Notes: generated from the letters alone by a model not told the origin. Numbered from the stretch's first letter, positions 1 through 6,375 are shown. The stretch is 7,605 nucleotides of DNA from DATGQT01 sp033720695 (GCA_033720695.1 JAWWCA010000176.1:1-7605); one strand, 5' to 3'. Translations and numbers: made by a program.

Positions 1-471
1 GTCGTTGACGACGGCGTGGACCAGCTCGTGGTGGACCACACGGCGGAAGTCGCGCCAGTCGCCGGTGAACGGGACGGCGATCCGGTTCTTGAACAGCTCC
101 GTCACGCCGCCGATGCCCTCGGCGTAGTCGGGCAGCGGCGCGGCGTTGTTGACGGCGAAGTCGTTGTGGCTGTGGTAGACGAGGATGGGGATGCGGTCCG
201 AGATCTCGTAGTTGAAGAGCTCGGCGACGTCGCGGTAGGCGTCCTCGGCGGCGCGGGCGGTGAAGTCGGCCAGGACGCGCCCGCCCGGCGCGCTCCGCTC
301 CCGCTCGTAGAAGTAGACGTCGAAGTGCTCGGACTGGAGGTAGCGCCAGTCGAGCCCCTCGTACTGCACGCGGTTCTTCCCGAACCGGAAGTACTGCGCG
401 TCCGCCTCCGGCGCCAGCGCCCCGAGGGCGAGGGCGGCGAGCAGGGCGAGGAGGGAGAGGCGGCGCAGCAT
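1..471 (-). CDS. Secreted HExxH metallopeptidase, TolB-propeller type (5' part only)
   Basis: Seen: 157 codons open from an ATG at 471 to the window edge, so the C-terminal part is missing. Residues 1-25 form a signal peptide (basic MLRR, a Leu/Ala core, then an ADA-Q cleavage site). The mature protein opens with QYFRFGKNRVQYEGLDW and SEHFDVYFY, a start I recognise from large Bacteroidota-type proteins annotated as TolB-like or peptidase-MA-like. Residues 148-152 read HELVH, a zinc-peptidase HExxH motif with His148 and His152 as metal ligands and Glu149 as general base. Family knowledge: in such proteins the peptidase domain is followed by a long beta-propeller, which would lie outside this window. 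Inference: an exported, probably periplasmic or surface protease of unknown substrate. No Shine-Dalgarno sequence precedes the ATG; the start rests on the signal peptide. It is divergent from the gene at 760. The peptidase call is good; the propeller is assumed. Confidence 0.8.
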   Translation of the reverse strand, partial: MLRRLSLLALLAALALGALAPEADAQYFRFGKNRVQYEGLDWRYLQSEHFDVYFYERERSAPGGRVLADFTARAAEDAYRDVAELFNYEISDRIPILVYHSHNDFAVNNAAPLPDYAEGIGGVTELFKNRIAVPFTGDWRDFRRVVHHELVHAVVND

Positions 472-549
472 CACACAGGTCAACGCGGGGCCCCTCACGA
501 TAGTGCCGCCCCCCGCCGGGGGCAAGGGCGTTCCGGGTGCGCTACGGCA

Positions 550-702
550 GGCTCCCCCCGCTCCCGCTCCGATCCCGCACACGCGCCTCGCTCGCGCGAG
601 CTGTCCCCCTCGCCTGAGGGGGACAGTCCCGGCTCCCCCTGAGCGTGAGCGATGGGAGTCGGGACGGGGGGAGCGGCTGACGTAGGAAGCAGGCTCCCGC
701 TC
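550..702. repeat. Nested palindromic, repeat-rich intergenic element
   Basis: Most of the 288-bp gap between two divergent genes is this element. Outer arms gctccccccg (551-560) and cggggggagc (665-674) are perfect inverted repeats. A ten-base self-palindrome, ctcgcgcgag, lies at 591-600, and a perfect hairpin sits at 601-626. Direct repeats also occur: ggctccccc at 550 and 631, and gctcccgctc at 560-569 and 693-702. The layout resembles REP/BIME-type intergenic repeats, which are dispersed in many genomes. Only one copy lies in this window, so dispersal is inference. After it the sequence turns locally A/T-rich (tatgttatag, 716-725), the likeliest place for a promoter of the gene at 760, but I cannot define -35 and -10 boxes with confidence. 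Confidence 0.6.
601..626. repeat. Perfect 11-bp hairpin inside the intergenic element
   Basis: Arms ctgtccccctc (601-611) and gagggggacag (616-626) are exact reverse complements around the loop gcct. There is no T-run on either side and the flanking genes point away from it, so an intrinsic terminator is unlikely. It is better read as the centre of the larger palindromic element, or as a structured segment near one of the two 5' leaders. Confidence 0.7.
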
Positions 703-747
703 AATCGCCAACAACTATGTTATAGTCCAGACCATCCTAGTTCCGAC

Positions 748-752
748 GAGGG
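748..752 (+). promoter_or_regulatory. Shine-Dalgarno site deciding the GTG start at 760
   Basis: GAGGG ends seven bases before GTG at 760. Together with the signal peptide that begins exactly at this GTG, it argues for 760 over the upstream in-frame ATG at 652, which lies inside the palindromic element. Confidence 0.55.
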
Positions 753-759
753 CCTGACC

Positions 760-1626
760 GTGAACACGCTGCGATACCTCCCCCTCGTGCTCTCCCTCCT
801 CGCTGCCCTACCCGCCGGGGCGCAGGACCCCGAGGAGTTCCCCGGCCTCCTCGTCGTCTCGGCGCCCCCCGAGGAGGCTGGCGAGTTCATCGCGGGCGTG
901 TGCGACCCAGAAGACTGCCTCCGCCCCCATCCCGAAGGTCTCGGGCCAGCGCGCCTCGTCCCAGCCCTCGACCCCGGTCAACCCGACCTCGATCCACCCA
1001 TCGGACCGGACCAAGGCTGCGCAGGTCTCACGAACGCCAACGAGATCGCTGGCAACTTCGCCTTCCTACCCGCGGGGGGGTGTGACTTCCTTACCAAGTT
1101 CTACCACATGGGCTGGGCTGGTGCCCTCGGCGTTGTGCTCTACCCCGACGAGAGCGTTGGACCCAACGACGACTCCACGCTCGTTAACATCGAGTGGGAG
1201 GAGCTGGCGATTTTCTTCTTTCCTGGACTGTTCATTACGCGCTACCGAGCACTGCAACTACTCGCGGCCCACGACGCGGGGCAGGAGGTGATCGTTGAGA
1301 TGCGGATGAACCCCGACGTCGTCGCCGCCGAGCCCCCGCCCGAGGTCCTGCCCTTCGCGCTCTCGGTCTCGCCGAACCCCACGCGCAGCGACGCCCTCGT
1401 CCGCGTGGCGGCTGACCGCCCGATGACATCGGCACGGCTCTCGGTCCTCGACGGGCTCGGTCGGGAGGTCGCTGTGCTCCACGCGGGGCCGCTCCCTGCG
1501 GGGCCGCGCGCGTTCCGGCTCCCGGACGCGGCGCTCGCAGGCGGGGTCTACCTCGTCCGCCTCGCGGCGGAGACGGCCGACGGGCGCCGGGTCTCGGCGG
1601 CGCGGCTCGTCACGCGCGTGGAGTAG
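760..1626 (+). CDS. Secreted PA-domain protein with T9SS type A sorting domain
   Basis: A 288-aa protein from a GTG start. Residues 1-21 are a signal peptide ending AGA before Gln22. Residues about 80-180 match a protease-associated (PA) domain: GCAGLTNANEIAGNFAF (86-102), GGCDF (106-110), then a lysine and GWAGALGVVLYPDE. This follows the family pattern of an NA..I.G step, a RGxCxF-like turn, and aGA.gvv. Cys87 and Cys108 sit where PA domains often form a disulfide; Cys48 and Cys53 form a second close pair. Residues about 198-288 are a T9SS C-terminal sorting domain, with SPNPT at 204-208, GLGREV, GGVYLVRL and a final RLVTRVE. Known: such domains direct export through the outer membrane by the Por/T9SS machinery and are usually removed. 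No protease domain is present, so this is a free-standing PA module, perhaps binding protein or sugar at the surface (inference). It converges on the permease gene with a 44-bp gap that has no strong terminator. Confidence 0.8.
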   Translation: MNTLRYLPLVLSLLAALPAGAQDPEEFPGLLVVSAPPEEAGEFIAGVCDPEDCLRPHPEGLGPARLVPALDPGQPDLDPPIGPDQGCAGLTNANEIAGNFAFLPAGGCDFLTKFYHMGWAGALGVVLYPDESVGPNDDSTLVNIEWEELAIFFFPGLFITRYRALQLLAAHDAGQEVIVEMRMNPDVVAAEPPPEVLPFALSVSPNPTRSDALVRVAADRPMTSARLSVLDGLGREVAVLHAGPLPAGPRAFRLPDAALAGGVYLVRLAAETADGRRVSAARLVTRVE

Positions 1627-1670
1627 CCAGCCCTCGCCCTCGGCGCCCCTCCTGCTCCCGCAGCACGCGG

Positions 1671-2366
1671 TTACGCGTCGGCCCGCTCGGCGGAGAAGAT
1701 GTCGTGCGCGGTCTGCACCGCCCCGCTCGGCCCCACGAACACGACGTGGTCGCCGCCCCGGATCTCGGTGCTGCCGCGCGGCACCACGAACGCGTCGCCG
1801 CGGATCACGGCCGCCACCACGCACTGCTCCGGGATCCCGATGTCCTGGATCCGCTGCCCCACGACCTCGGCCCCCTCGGGCACCTTCATGTCGATGAGGC
1901 TGGCCACGCCCGTTTCGAGCTCGAAGAGCGCGGCCACGCCGGGGCGGTCGAGGTAGTTCTCGACCATCGCGGCCGTGGCGTAGGGCGCGCTGATGCACAC
2001 GATCCCGCTGTCCTCCATGAGCGAGACGTAGTCGGGGTCGCGTGCGATCGCGATCACGCGCGGGATGCCGAGCCGCTTGGCCTGGAGCGCCACGATGGCG
2101 TTGCGCTCGTCGTTGTTCGTCGTGGCGATCGCCACGTCCATCTTGTGCGGCTCGACCTGGTCGAGGATCTCCTGCTTGGTGCCGTCGCCCTGGAAGATGG
2201 GCACGTTGTAGCGGCGGCCCAGCGCCTCGCAGCGCGCCTCGTCCTGCTCGACGAAGGTGATCTGGTACTCCGCCGTGCGGAAGACCATCCGGATCTCATC
2301 CTGCTTGAGCAGCCGGTCCGCGATGTTGCGGCCCTGGTTCCCCCCGCCGATGATCAGCACGTTCAT
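1671..2366 (-). other. Candidate internal start giving a free RCK (KtrA/TrkA-like) protein
   Basis: Met449 of the permease-RCK protein is an in-frame ATG at 2366-2364, exactly at the first beta strand of the Rossmann fold (MNVLIIGGGNQG). Initiation here would give 231 aa, close to stand-alone KtrA-type RCK proteins (about 220 aa). GGAGG lies six bases upstream. The ATG overlaps a TGA of another frame as ATGA; that frame would give the tail SSDSESEPSGGLT before stopping. Just upstream, the fused frame uses AGA, CGA, AGA and AGG, codons little used elsewhere in the gene. Together these look like an ancestral two-gene junction. Whether initiation happens here today cannot be told from sequence. 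It may be a second product, a relic, or a real gene pair joined by an indel. Confidence 0.4.
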
Positions 2367-3710
2367 GTGAGGCCTCCAGAGGGCTCTGATTCGGAGTCTG
2401 AGCTGGTGCAGGGCGGCCGGGAGCGCGCCGAGGTCGGCGCGGTTGCCCGGCTGCACAAGGTAGAGCAGGACGCCCACGGCCGTGAGGCCGCCGCCGAGGA
2501 GCAGGCTCTGCGGGTCCAGGAGGGGCACGAAGAACCAGCACGCCACAATCCCCAGGACCGGGATCGTGGGGTAGAGCAGGATCCGGAACGGGCGCCGCAG
2601 CGCCGGCATCTTCCGGTGCGAGGCGATCACGGCGTAGTTGACGACGCCGATCGCGACGAGGTAGCCGAAGCTGCTCGCGGCGGCGAGCAGCCGCACGACG
2701 CCCGAGGCGCCGAGGACCGTGACGAGCCCGGCGCAGACGAAGAGCGCGACGTGCGGGGTGTTGTGCGTCGGGTGGAGCCGCGCGAGCCCGGCCGGCACGT
2801 GGCCGTCGCGCCCGAGCGCGAAGAGCACGCGCGCGCTCGCGCCGAGGGTGACGCTGAAGGCCGAGAGGCTCGCCATGATCGTGGCGAGCACGCCCGCCCA
2901 GCGGCCCCACGCGCCGAAGAGGTGGTCGGCCAGGAAGATGAACGGCGTGCTGGTCTGGGCGAGGTCCGTGTGGTGGACCACGCCCATCATCACGAAGAGG
3001 ACGAGGACGTAGATGGCGACGCCGGTGCCGAGCGTGATGAGGATGGCGCGGGGGATGTTCTTGGCCGGCTCGACGATCTCCTCGGCGGCGACGGTGATGA
3101 GGTCGAAGCCGACGTAGGAGATGTAGATGAGCCCCATCGTCGGGAGGAGCGGGTCCAGCCCCATCGGCGCAAACGGCTCGAGGTTGGCCGGCTCGACGTA
3201 GAAGGCCCCGAGCACGCCGACGCCCACGAGCACGACGAGCTCGACGATGTTCATCACGGTGATCGCCTTGAGCGCCTCGGCCTGCCCCCGGTAGTTCGAG
3301 GCGGTGAACACCGCGGTCGTGGCCAGGACCACCAGCACCACGCTGAGGCCGGGGAAGAAGTAGGTCTTGAGCGTGAGCGCGAAGATGACCGCGTAGAGCG
3401 AGCACGCCAGCGTGTTGCCGATCCAGAAGAACCAGCCCGTCAGGAACGCGACCGGATCGGGCAGCGTGCGGCTCACGAACGAGTAGCCGCCCCCGGCGAT
3501 GGGGATGGCGGCGCCCAGCTCGCTGTAGCTCAGCGCGGTGAAGAGCGTGAGCCCGCCCATGAACAGGTAGGCGAGGATGCCGAGCGGGCCCGCCGACTGC
3601 GCCACCTCGCTCGGCAGCGCGAAGATGCCCGGCCCCATCATCGCGCCGATGCCGATCATCACCGCCATGAACAGGCCGACGTTGCGCTCGAATCCAGCCT
3701 GCTTAGCCAT
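1671..3710 (-). CDS. APC-family permease fused to a C-terminal RCK (TrkA-N/TrkA-C) module
   Basis: A 679-aa protein. Residues 1 to about 440 are an APC-superfamily transporter with about 12 TM helices. TM1 carries IGIGAMMGPGIFALP (19-33), the unwound substrate-site helix. EEIVEPAKNIPRAI follows TM6, and the TM8 region ends ARVLFALGRDGHVP, both family signatures. Residues 449 to about 575 are an RCK_N Rossmann fold with GGGNQG (455-460), the nucleotide-ribose acid Glu488 in FVEQDE, GDGT (508-511) and TTNNDERN (530-537). Residues about 598-672 are an RCK_C domain. Known: RCK modules bind NAD(H), ATP/ADP or c-di-AMP and gate K+ transporters. Inference: inner-membrane amino-acid (or cation) uptake gated by a cytosolic nucleotide sensor; the substrate is unknown. 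Start: ATG at 3710 fits the family N-terminus. An in-frame ATG at 3842 would add 44 atypical Arg-rich residues. No Shine-Dalgarno sequence is present; the leader is C/T-rich. The junction at residue 448/449 is odd (see the internal start). Confidence 0.85.
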   Translation of the reverse strand: MAKQAGFERNVGLFMAVMIGIGAMMGPGIFALPSEVAQSAGPLGILAYLFMGGLTLFTALSYSELGAAIPIAGGGYSFVSRTLPDPVAFLTGWFFWIGNTLACSLYAVIFALTLKTYFFPGLSVVLVVLATTAVFTASNYRGQAEALKAITVMNIVELVVLVGVGVLGAFYVEPANLEPFAPMGLDPLLPTMGLIYISYVGFDLITVAAEEIVEPAKNIPRAILITLGTGVAIYVLVLFVMMGVVHHTDLAQTSTPFIFLADHLFGAWGRWAGVLATIMASLSAFSVTLGASARVLFALGRDGHVPAGLARLHPTHNTPHVALFVCAGLVTVLGASGVVRLLAAASSFGYLVAIGVVNYAVIASHRKMPALRRPFRILLYPTIPVLGIVACWFFVPLLDPQSLLLGGGLTAVGVLLYLVQPGNRADLGALPAALHQLRLRIRALWRPHMNVLIIGGGNQGRNIADRLLKQDEIRMVFRTAEYQITFVEQDEARCEALGRRYNVPIFQGDGTKQEILDQVEPHKMDVAIATTNNDERNAIVALQAKRLGIPRVIAIARDPDYVSLMEDSGIVCISAPYATAAMVENYLDRPGVAALFELETGVASLIDMKVPEGAEVVGQRIQDIGIPEQCVVAAVIRGDAFVVPRGSTEIRGGDHVVFVGPSGAVQTAHDIFSAERADA
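2373..2377 (-). promoter_or_regulatory. GGAGG Shine-Dalgarno-like site before the RCK half
   Basis: Reads GGAGG on the minus strand with a six-base spacer (CCTCAC) to ATG at 2366. It is the strongest ribosome-binding consensus I found next to a start codon in this window, yet it lies inside an open reading frame. Bacteroidota are known to rely little on Shine-Dalgarno pairing, which weakens it as proof of initiation. Confidence 0.45.
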
Positions 3711-3826
3711 CGAGGGAGCGGAGGGGCATCGGACGACGCGGAGAGGGACGGGCCTGAGACCGCGGCGCCGCGACGCCTGGGCGCCCGCGGCCGTTCTGCC
3801 TCGTTCGGCTTCAGAGCTGTGGCGCC

Positions 3827-3855
3827 AGGATAAGGCGCGCACCGCCCGGGATCAA
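3827..3855 (-). promoter_or_regulatory. Possible sigma70-like promoter for the permease-RCK gene
   Basis: On the minus strand TTGATC (3855-3850) and TATCCT (3832-3827) are 17 bases apart. Each matches four of six bases of the TTGACA/TATAAT consensus, in an otherwise very GC-rich spacer. It would leave a leader of roughly 110 bases before ATG 3710. Rhodothermota promoters may differ from this consensus, so this is tentative. Confidence 0.3.
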
Positions 3856-3872
3856 TCACCGGTGCGGTCCCG

Positions 3873-3884
3873 GTCGGCGCCGAC
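3873..3884. repeat. Perfect 12-bp palindrome (gtcggcgccgac)
   Basis: A self-complementary site 42 bases past the stop of the barrel gene and upstream of the possible permease promoter. It could be part of a hairpin ending the barrel transcript or an operator, but no T-run follows and GC-rich DNA yields such sites by chance. Confidence 0.25.
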
Positions 3885-3926
3885 GGCCCCCGCTCTCCGA
3901 GGACCGGCCTCGACCCGAAATCCAAT

Positions 3927-4784
3927 CTAGAACGCGTACGACGCCCGCGCCCCGACCGGCGCGAACCCGCGGATCGTCTCGAAGTCGGTCGCGATGAACC
4001 CGATGACGTCGAAGGCGAAGCGGTTGCCGAAGAACCGGACGCCGGGGAGCACGAGGAGGCCGTCGTCCCCCTCCGAGAACCCGCCGAGCGCCTCGACGAA
4101 CAGCTTCACGCCGTTGTTGACCTGGGTCTCGACCCCGAGCCCGAACACGACGCCGTCGGCGATCTCGACATCCCCACTGCCGAAGCCGCCTCCGAGCGCC
4201 CCACCGAGGCCGAACGAGACGGCCTTCGTCTCGTCTCCCAGGGTGACGACGCCGTAGGGGAGCGCCACGAACCCGCCATCGACCTCGTCGCCGACGACGA
4301 AGAGCGCGCTCGTGCCGAGGGCCACCTTGGCCGTGGGCCGGTCGTAGACGAGGCCCTTGACGCCCACGAGCGGCGTCACGAAGGCGCCGTCGCCGAACGT
4401 GACGAAGCCGGAGGCGAGGAGGTCGACGCGGTCGCTGAGGCCCGCCGTGATGGAGGGGTAGAGGTAGGTGAGGTCGCCGCGGAACTCCCCGCCGCCCAGC
4501 GTCCGTGCCGTCGGCGCGAGGAAGAAGCGGGTCCCGACGGGGTCCGTCCGGTAGAACCGCCCCCGGATGAGCGGGGCCACGAGGGCCACCTGGTCGCGGC
4601 GGAACCGGCGCTCGATGCCGTCGGTGGTGACGATGACGAGGGGGTCGGCCGCCTCGTCGGCGACGGTGCCGACGTAGACGTCGCCGTTGACGAGGACGAC
4701 GCGGCGGAGGTCGGCGTTGTCCTGGGCCGAGACGGCGAGGGCGGTCCCGAGGACGAGCGCGAGGACGAGGAGGGAGCGGGGCAT
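3927..4784 (-). CDS. Probable outer-membrane beta-barrel protein with N-terminal Sm/SH3-like segment
   Basis: A 285-aa protein. Residues 1-20 are a signal peptide (MPRS, a hydrophobic core, then AVSA before Gln21). Residues about 28-72 (VVLVNGDVYVGTV, then VTTDGIERRFRRDQVALV) follow the pattern of a small Sm/SH3-like beta fold: a Gly-Asp turn, a second Gly turn, then a basic strand. The rest alternates polar and hydrophobic residues with Gly/Asp turns (GDLTYLYPSITAGLSDRVDLLASG and later repeats) and ends in SYAF. A terminal aromatic residue on a final strand is the usual signal for outer-membrane insertion by the BAM complex. I cannot assign a named family or cargo. The ATG at 4784 is chosen because the signal peptide starts there; upstream in-frame sequence to 5615 is antisense to the hydrolase gene. 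The leader has no Shine-Dalgarno sequence (C/T-rich) and contains a small hairpin at 4811-4824. Confidence 0.7.
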   Translation of the reverse strand: MPRSLLVLALVLGTALAVSAQDNADLRRVVLVNGDVYVGTVADEAADPLVIVTTDGIERRFRRDQVALVAPLIRGRFYRTDPVGTRFFLAPTARTLGGGEFRGDLTYLYPSITAGLSDRVDLLASGFVTFGDGAFVTPLVGVKGLVYDRPTAKVALGTSALFVVGDEVDGGFVALPYGVVTLGDETKAVSFGLGGALGGGFGSGDVEIADGVVFGLGVETQVNNGVKLFVEALGGFSEGDDGLLVLPGVRFFGNRFAFDVIGFIATDFETIRGFAPVGARASYAF

Positions 4785-4810
4785 CGAGGAGAGGGACGCG
4801 GGGAACGATA

Positions 4811-4824
4811 CCGGCTGGAGCCGG
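4811..4824. repeat. Short inverted repeat in the barrel-gene leader
   Basis: Arms ccggct (4811-4816) and agccgg (4819-4824) are exact inverted repeats around a two-base centre, 27 bases upstream of ATG 4784. It could be a dyad operator or a small hairpin near the transcription start; chance is possible. The rest of the 164-bp gap to the hydrolase stop shows nothing I can name. Confidence 0.25.
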
Positions 4825-4948
4825 ACGAAAGGCGCCGAAGGTAACCGAACCCGAGCCGGCGTGGCGCTGGACCTGGTGGCTTCGTCTGGTCTCCATCCGG
4901 TTCCGCCCCCCGCGTCTTCCTCCCCTCGCGACCGGCAGGGATGCGCGC

Positions 4949-6286
4949 TCAGGACGTCCGCTGGCCGACAGGGGCGCCGTCCTCGCACCCCCAGATCAGC
5001 CGGTCGACGGTGCCCTCGGCGTCGCGGCCGAAGCAGACCGTGGCGTAGAGCATCCGCGAGAACCAGGCGTCGTCTGCCAGCGGCACCAGCTCGGAGGAGC
5101 CGCCCTCGTTGGCCCGCGCGAGCAGCCGCCCGTCCTCGGCGCGGACGGAGACGACGAACCCCGGACCGAACGCGTAGGCCCCTTCGAAGGCGTCGAGGCG
5201 CGCGGGCGGCCCGTCGGCGAAGGCGCGGGCTTCGTAGGGCGCGGCCTCCCCGCCGAATACCGCCGCCGCAACCGCCCGCCGGATCCGGTCGCGCACGACC
5301 GACTCCACGTTCCCGAGGACGACGACGGTCACCTCGTCGTCGGGGTAGTGGGCGAGGTCGCTCGCGTAGCCGGCCACGCGGCCGTCGTGGCCGACGGTGG
5401 GCCGGTCGAACCGCGTGAACACGCTCACGCCGAAGCCGTAGCCCTGGCCGTAGTCCGTGGTGAGCTTGGCGTAGCTGTCCGGGCTCAGGAGGCGGCCGCC
5501 GTGGAGCGCCTCGGCCCACGTCACGAGGTCGCGCGCCGAGGACCACAGCCCGCCCGAGCCATGCAGGAAGGCGGGCGCCACTGGGTCGGCGGGGGCGACG
5601 GCGGTGCGGCCCCACGGCACGTAGCCGGGCACGCGGCCCGAGGCGGCAGGCCCGGGGCCGGCCTCGGCCGTCTGCGTCATCCCGAGGGGCTCGAAGAGGC
5701 GCCGGTGCAGGAACGCGCCGTAGGGCATCCCGGAGGCGGCCTCGATCACCGCGGCGAGGAGGCTGTAGCCGCCGTTGCTGTAGGCGTAGCCCTCGCCCGG
5801 AGCGAACGCGAGGGGCGCGCGGCCCAGGTCCTCGACCACGTCCTCGAAGGCGGCGTGCTGCCCGGCCGTCGCGCCGAACCGGTCGAGGGCGTACACGTCG
5901 GCGAGGCCCGAGGTGTGCGTGAGGAGCTGCGCCAGCGTGACGTCGCCGTGCGGGAAGCCCGGGAGGTGCCGGCCGAGCGCGTCCGTCGTCGCGAGCGCGC
6001 CGTCCTCTTCGAGGAGGAGGAGGGCGGCGGCCGTGACCTGCTTCGAGACCGAGCCGATCATGAACACGCCGTCCGGGCGGTGGGGCACGCCCAGCTCGAC
6101 GCTCGCCAGCCCAAAGGTGCGGACGACCGGCGCCCGGCCCCGCTGCCCGACGGCGACCACCCCGGCGAAGTCCCCCGCCTCGACGTAGGGCGCGACGGCG
6201 TCATCGATGGAGGCCGCGAGGCCCGCCGGCTGGGCGAGCACGACCGACGGGAGGAGGAGCCAGAGCGTGAGGAGCCATCGGGTCAT
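4949..6286 (-). CDS. Secreted serine hydrolase, beta-lactamase/class C (S12) family
   Basis: A 445-aa protein. Residues 1-18 are a signal peptide ending VLA before Gln19. The three active-site elements of the penicillin-binding-protein/class C fold are intact: SVSK (79-82; nucleophile Ser79, Lys82), YSN (169-171) and HDG (300-302, in place of KTG). LLTHTSGL (121-128), FAPGEGYAYSNGGYSLL and GSGGLWSSARDL are family signatures. Residues about 363-435 form a C-terminal beta domain of the DUF3471 kind (LDAFEGAY, then a DGRLLAR strand). Known: the family includes esterases, D-aminopeptidases, DD-peptidases and beta-lactamases; an HxG third motif is more common in the esterase/peptidase members than in true beta-lactamases. 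Inference: a periplasmic or secreted hydrolase of peptide or ester bonds; antibiotic resistance should not be assumed. The ATG at 6286 is fixed by the signal peptide; no Shine-Dalgarno sequence. Confidence 0.88.
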   Translation of the reverse strand: MTRWLLTLWLLLPSVVLAQPAGLAASIDDAVAPYVEAGDFAGVVAVGQRGRAPVVRTFGLASVELGVPHRPDGVFMIGSVSKQVTAAALLLLEEDGALATTDALGRHLPGFPHGDVTLAQLLTHTSGLADVYALDRFGATAGQHAAFEDVVEDLGRAPLAFAPGEGYAYSNGGYSLLAAVIEAASGMPYGAFLHRRLFEPLGMTQTAEAGPGPAASGRVPGYVPWGRTAVAPADPVAPAFLHGSGGLWSSARDLVTWAEALHGGRLLSPDSYAKLTTDYGQGYGFGVSVFTRFDRPTVGHDGRVAGYASDLAHYPDDEVTVVVLGNVESVVRDRIRRAVAAAVFGGEAAPYEARAFADGPPARLDAFEGAYAFGPGFVVSVRAEDGRLLARANEGGSSELVPLADDAWFSRMLYATVCFGRDAEGTVDRLIWGCEDGAPVGQRTS

Positions 6287-6350
6287 GTCGCCAGGGGAGA
6301 GCGTGGAGGGGGTGGGACGCGAGCGCGGCCTCCGGCGTTGCGTGTCCGCT

Positions 6351-6375
6351 AAAAAAACAGCAGGCGCCCCGGCGC
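6351..6375 (-). terminator. Weak candidate terminator after the four-TM gene
   Basis: On the minus strand GCGC-CGGG-GCGC (6375-6364) is followed, six bases later, by seven T residues (6357-6351), the only such run in the window. It lies about 135 bases past the stop of the four-TM gene and before the hydrolase start. The stem is short and the spacing to the T-run is long for a textbook terminator. The A/T tract could instead be a promoter element of the hydrolase gene. The rest of the 225-bp gap (6287-6511) shows no convincing gene. Confidence 0.3.

Noticed and set aside
16..642. Plus-strand open frame over the metallopeptidase
   Set aside because: The minus strand carries a signal peptide and HExxH motif. 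The plus frame has a biased composition and runs into the intergenic palindrome.
652..759. Upstream ATG start for the PA-domain gene
   Set aside because: It would add 36 residues encoded by the palindromic element ahead of a perfect signal peptide. GTG at 760 has its own GAGGG.
1652..1663. Bidirectional terminator between the convergent genes (ctgctcccgcag)
   Set aside because: Only a four-base stem with no T-run on either strand; too weak to call.
1704..3833. Very long plus-strand open frame (709 codons) opposite the permease-RCK gene
   Set aside because: Its product is a low-complexity run of Asp, His, Glu, Arg and Val typical of antisense translation of GC-rich genes. The minus strand encodes clear APC and RCK motifs over the same span.
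4785..5615. N-terminal extension of the barrel gene to an ATG at 5615
   Set aside because: The extension is Arg/Pro-rich antisense of the hydrolase gene, and the signal peptide starts at 4784.
4949..6286. Antibiotic-resistance beta-lactamase
   Set aside because: Serine motifs fit the broad S12 family, and the HDG third motif with a DUF3471-like tail favours an esterase/peptidase role. Resistance cannot be claimed.
5348..6352. Plus-strand open frame opposite the hydrolase
   Set aside because: It shows only biased composition, while the minus strand holds SVSK, YSN and HDG in the right order and spacing.
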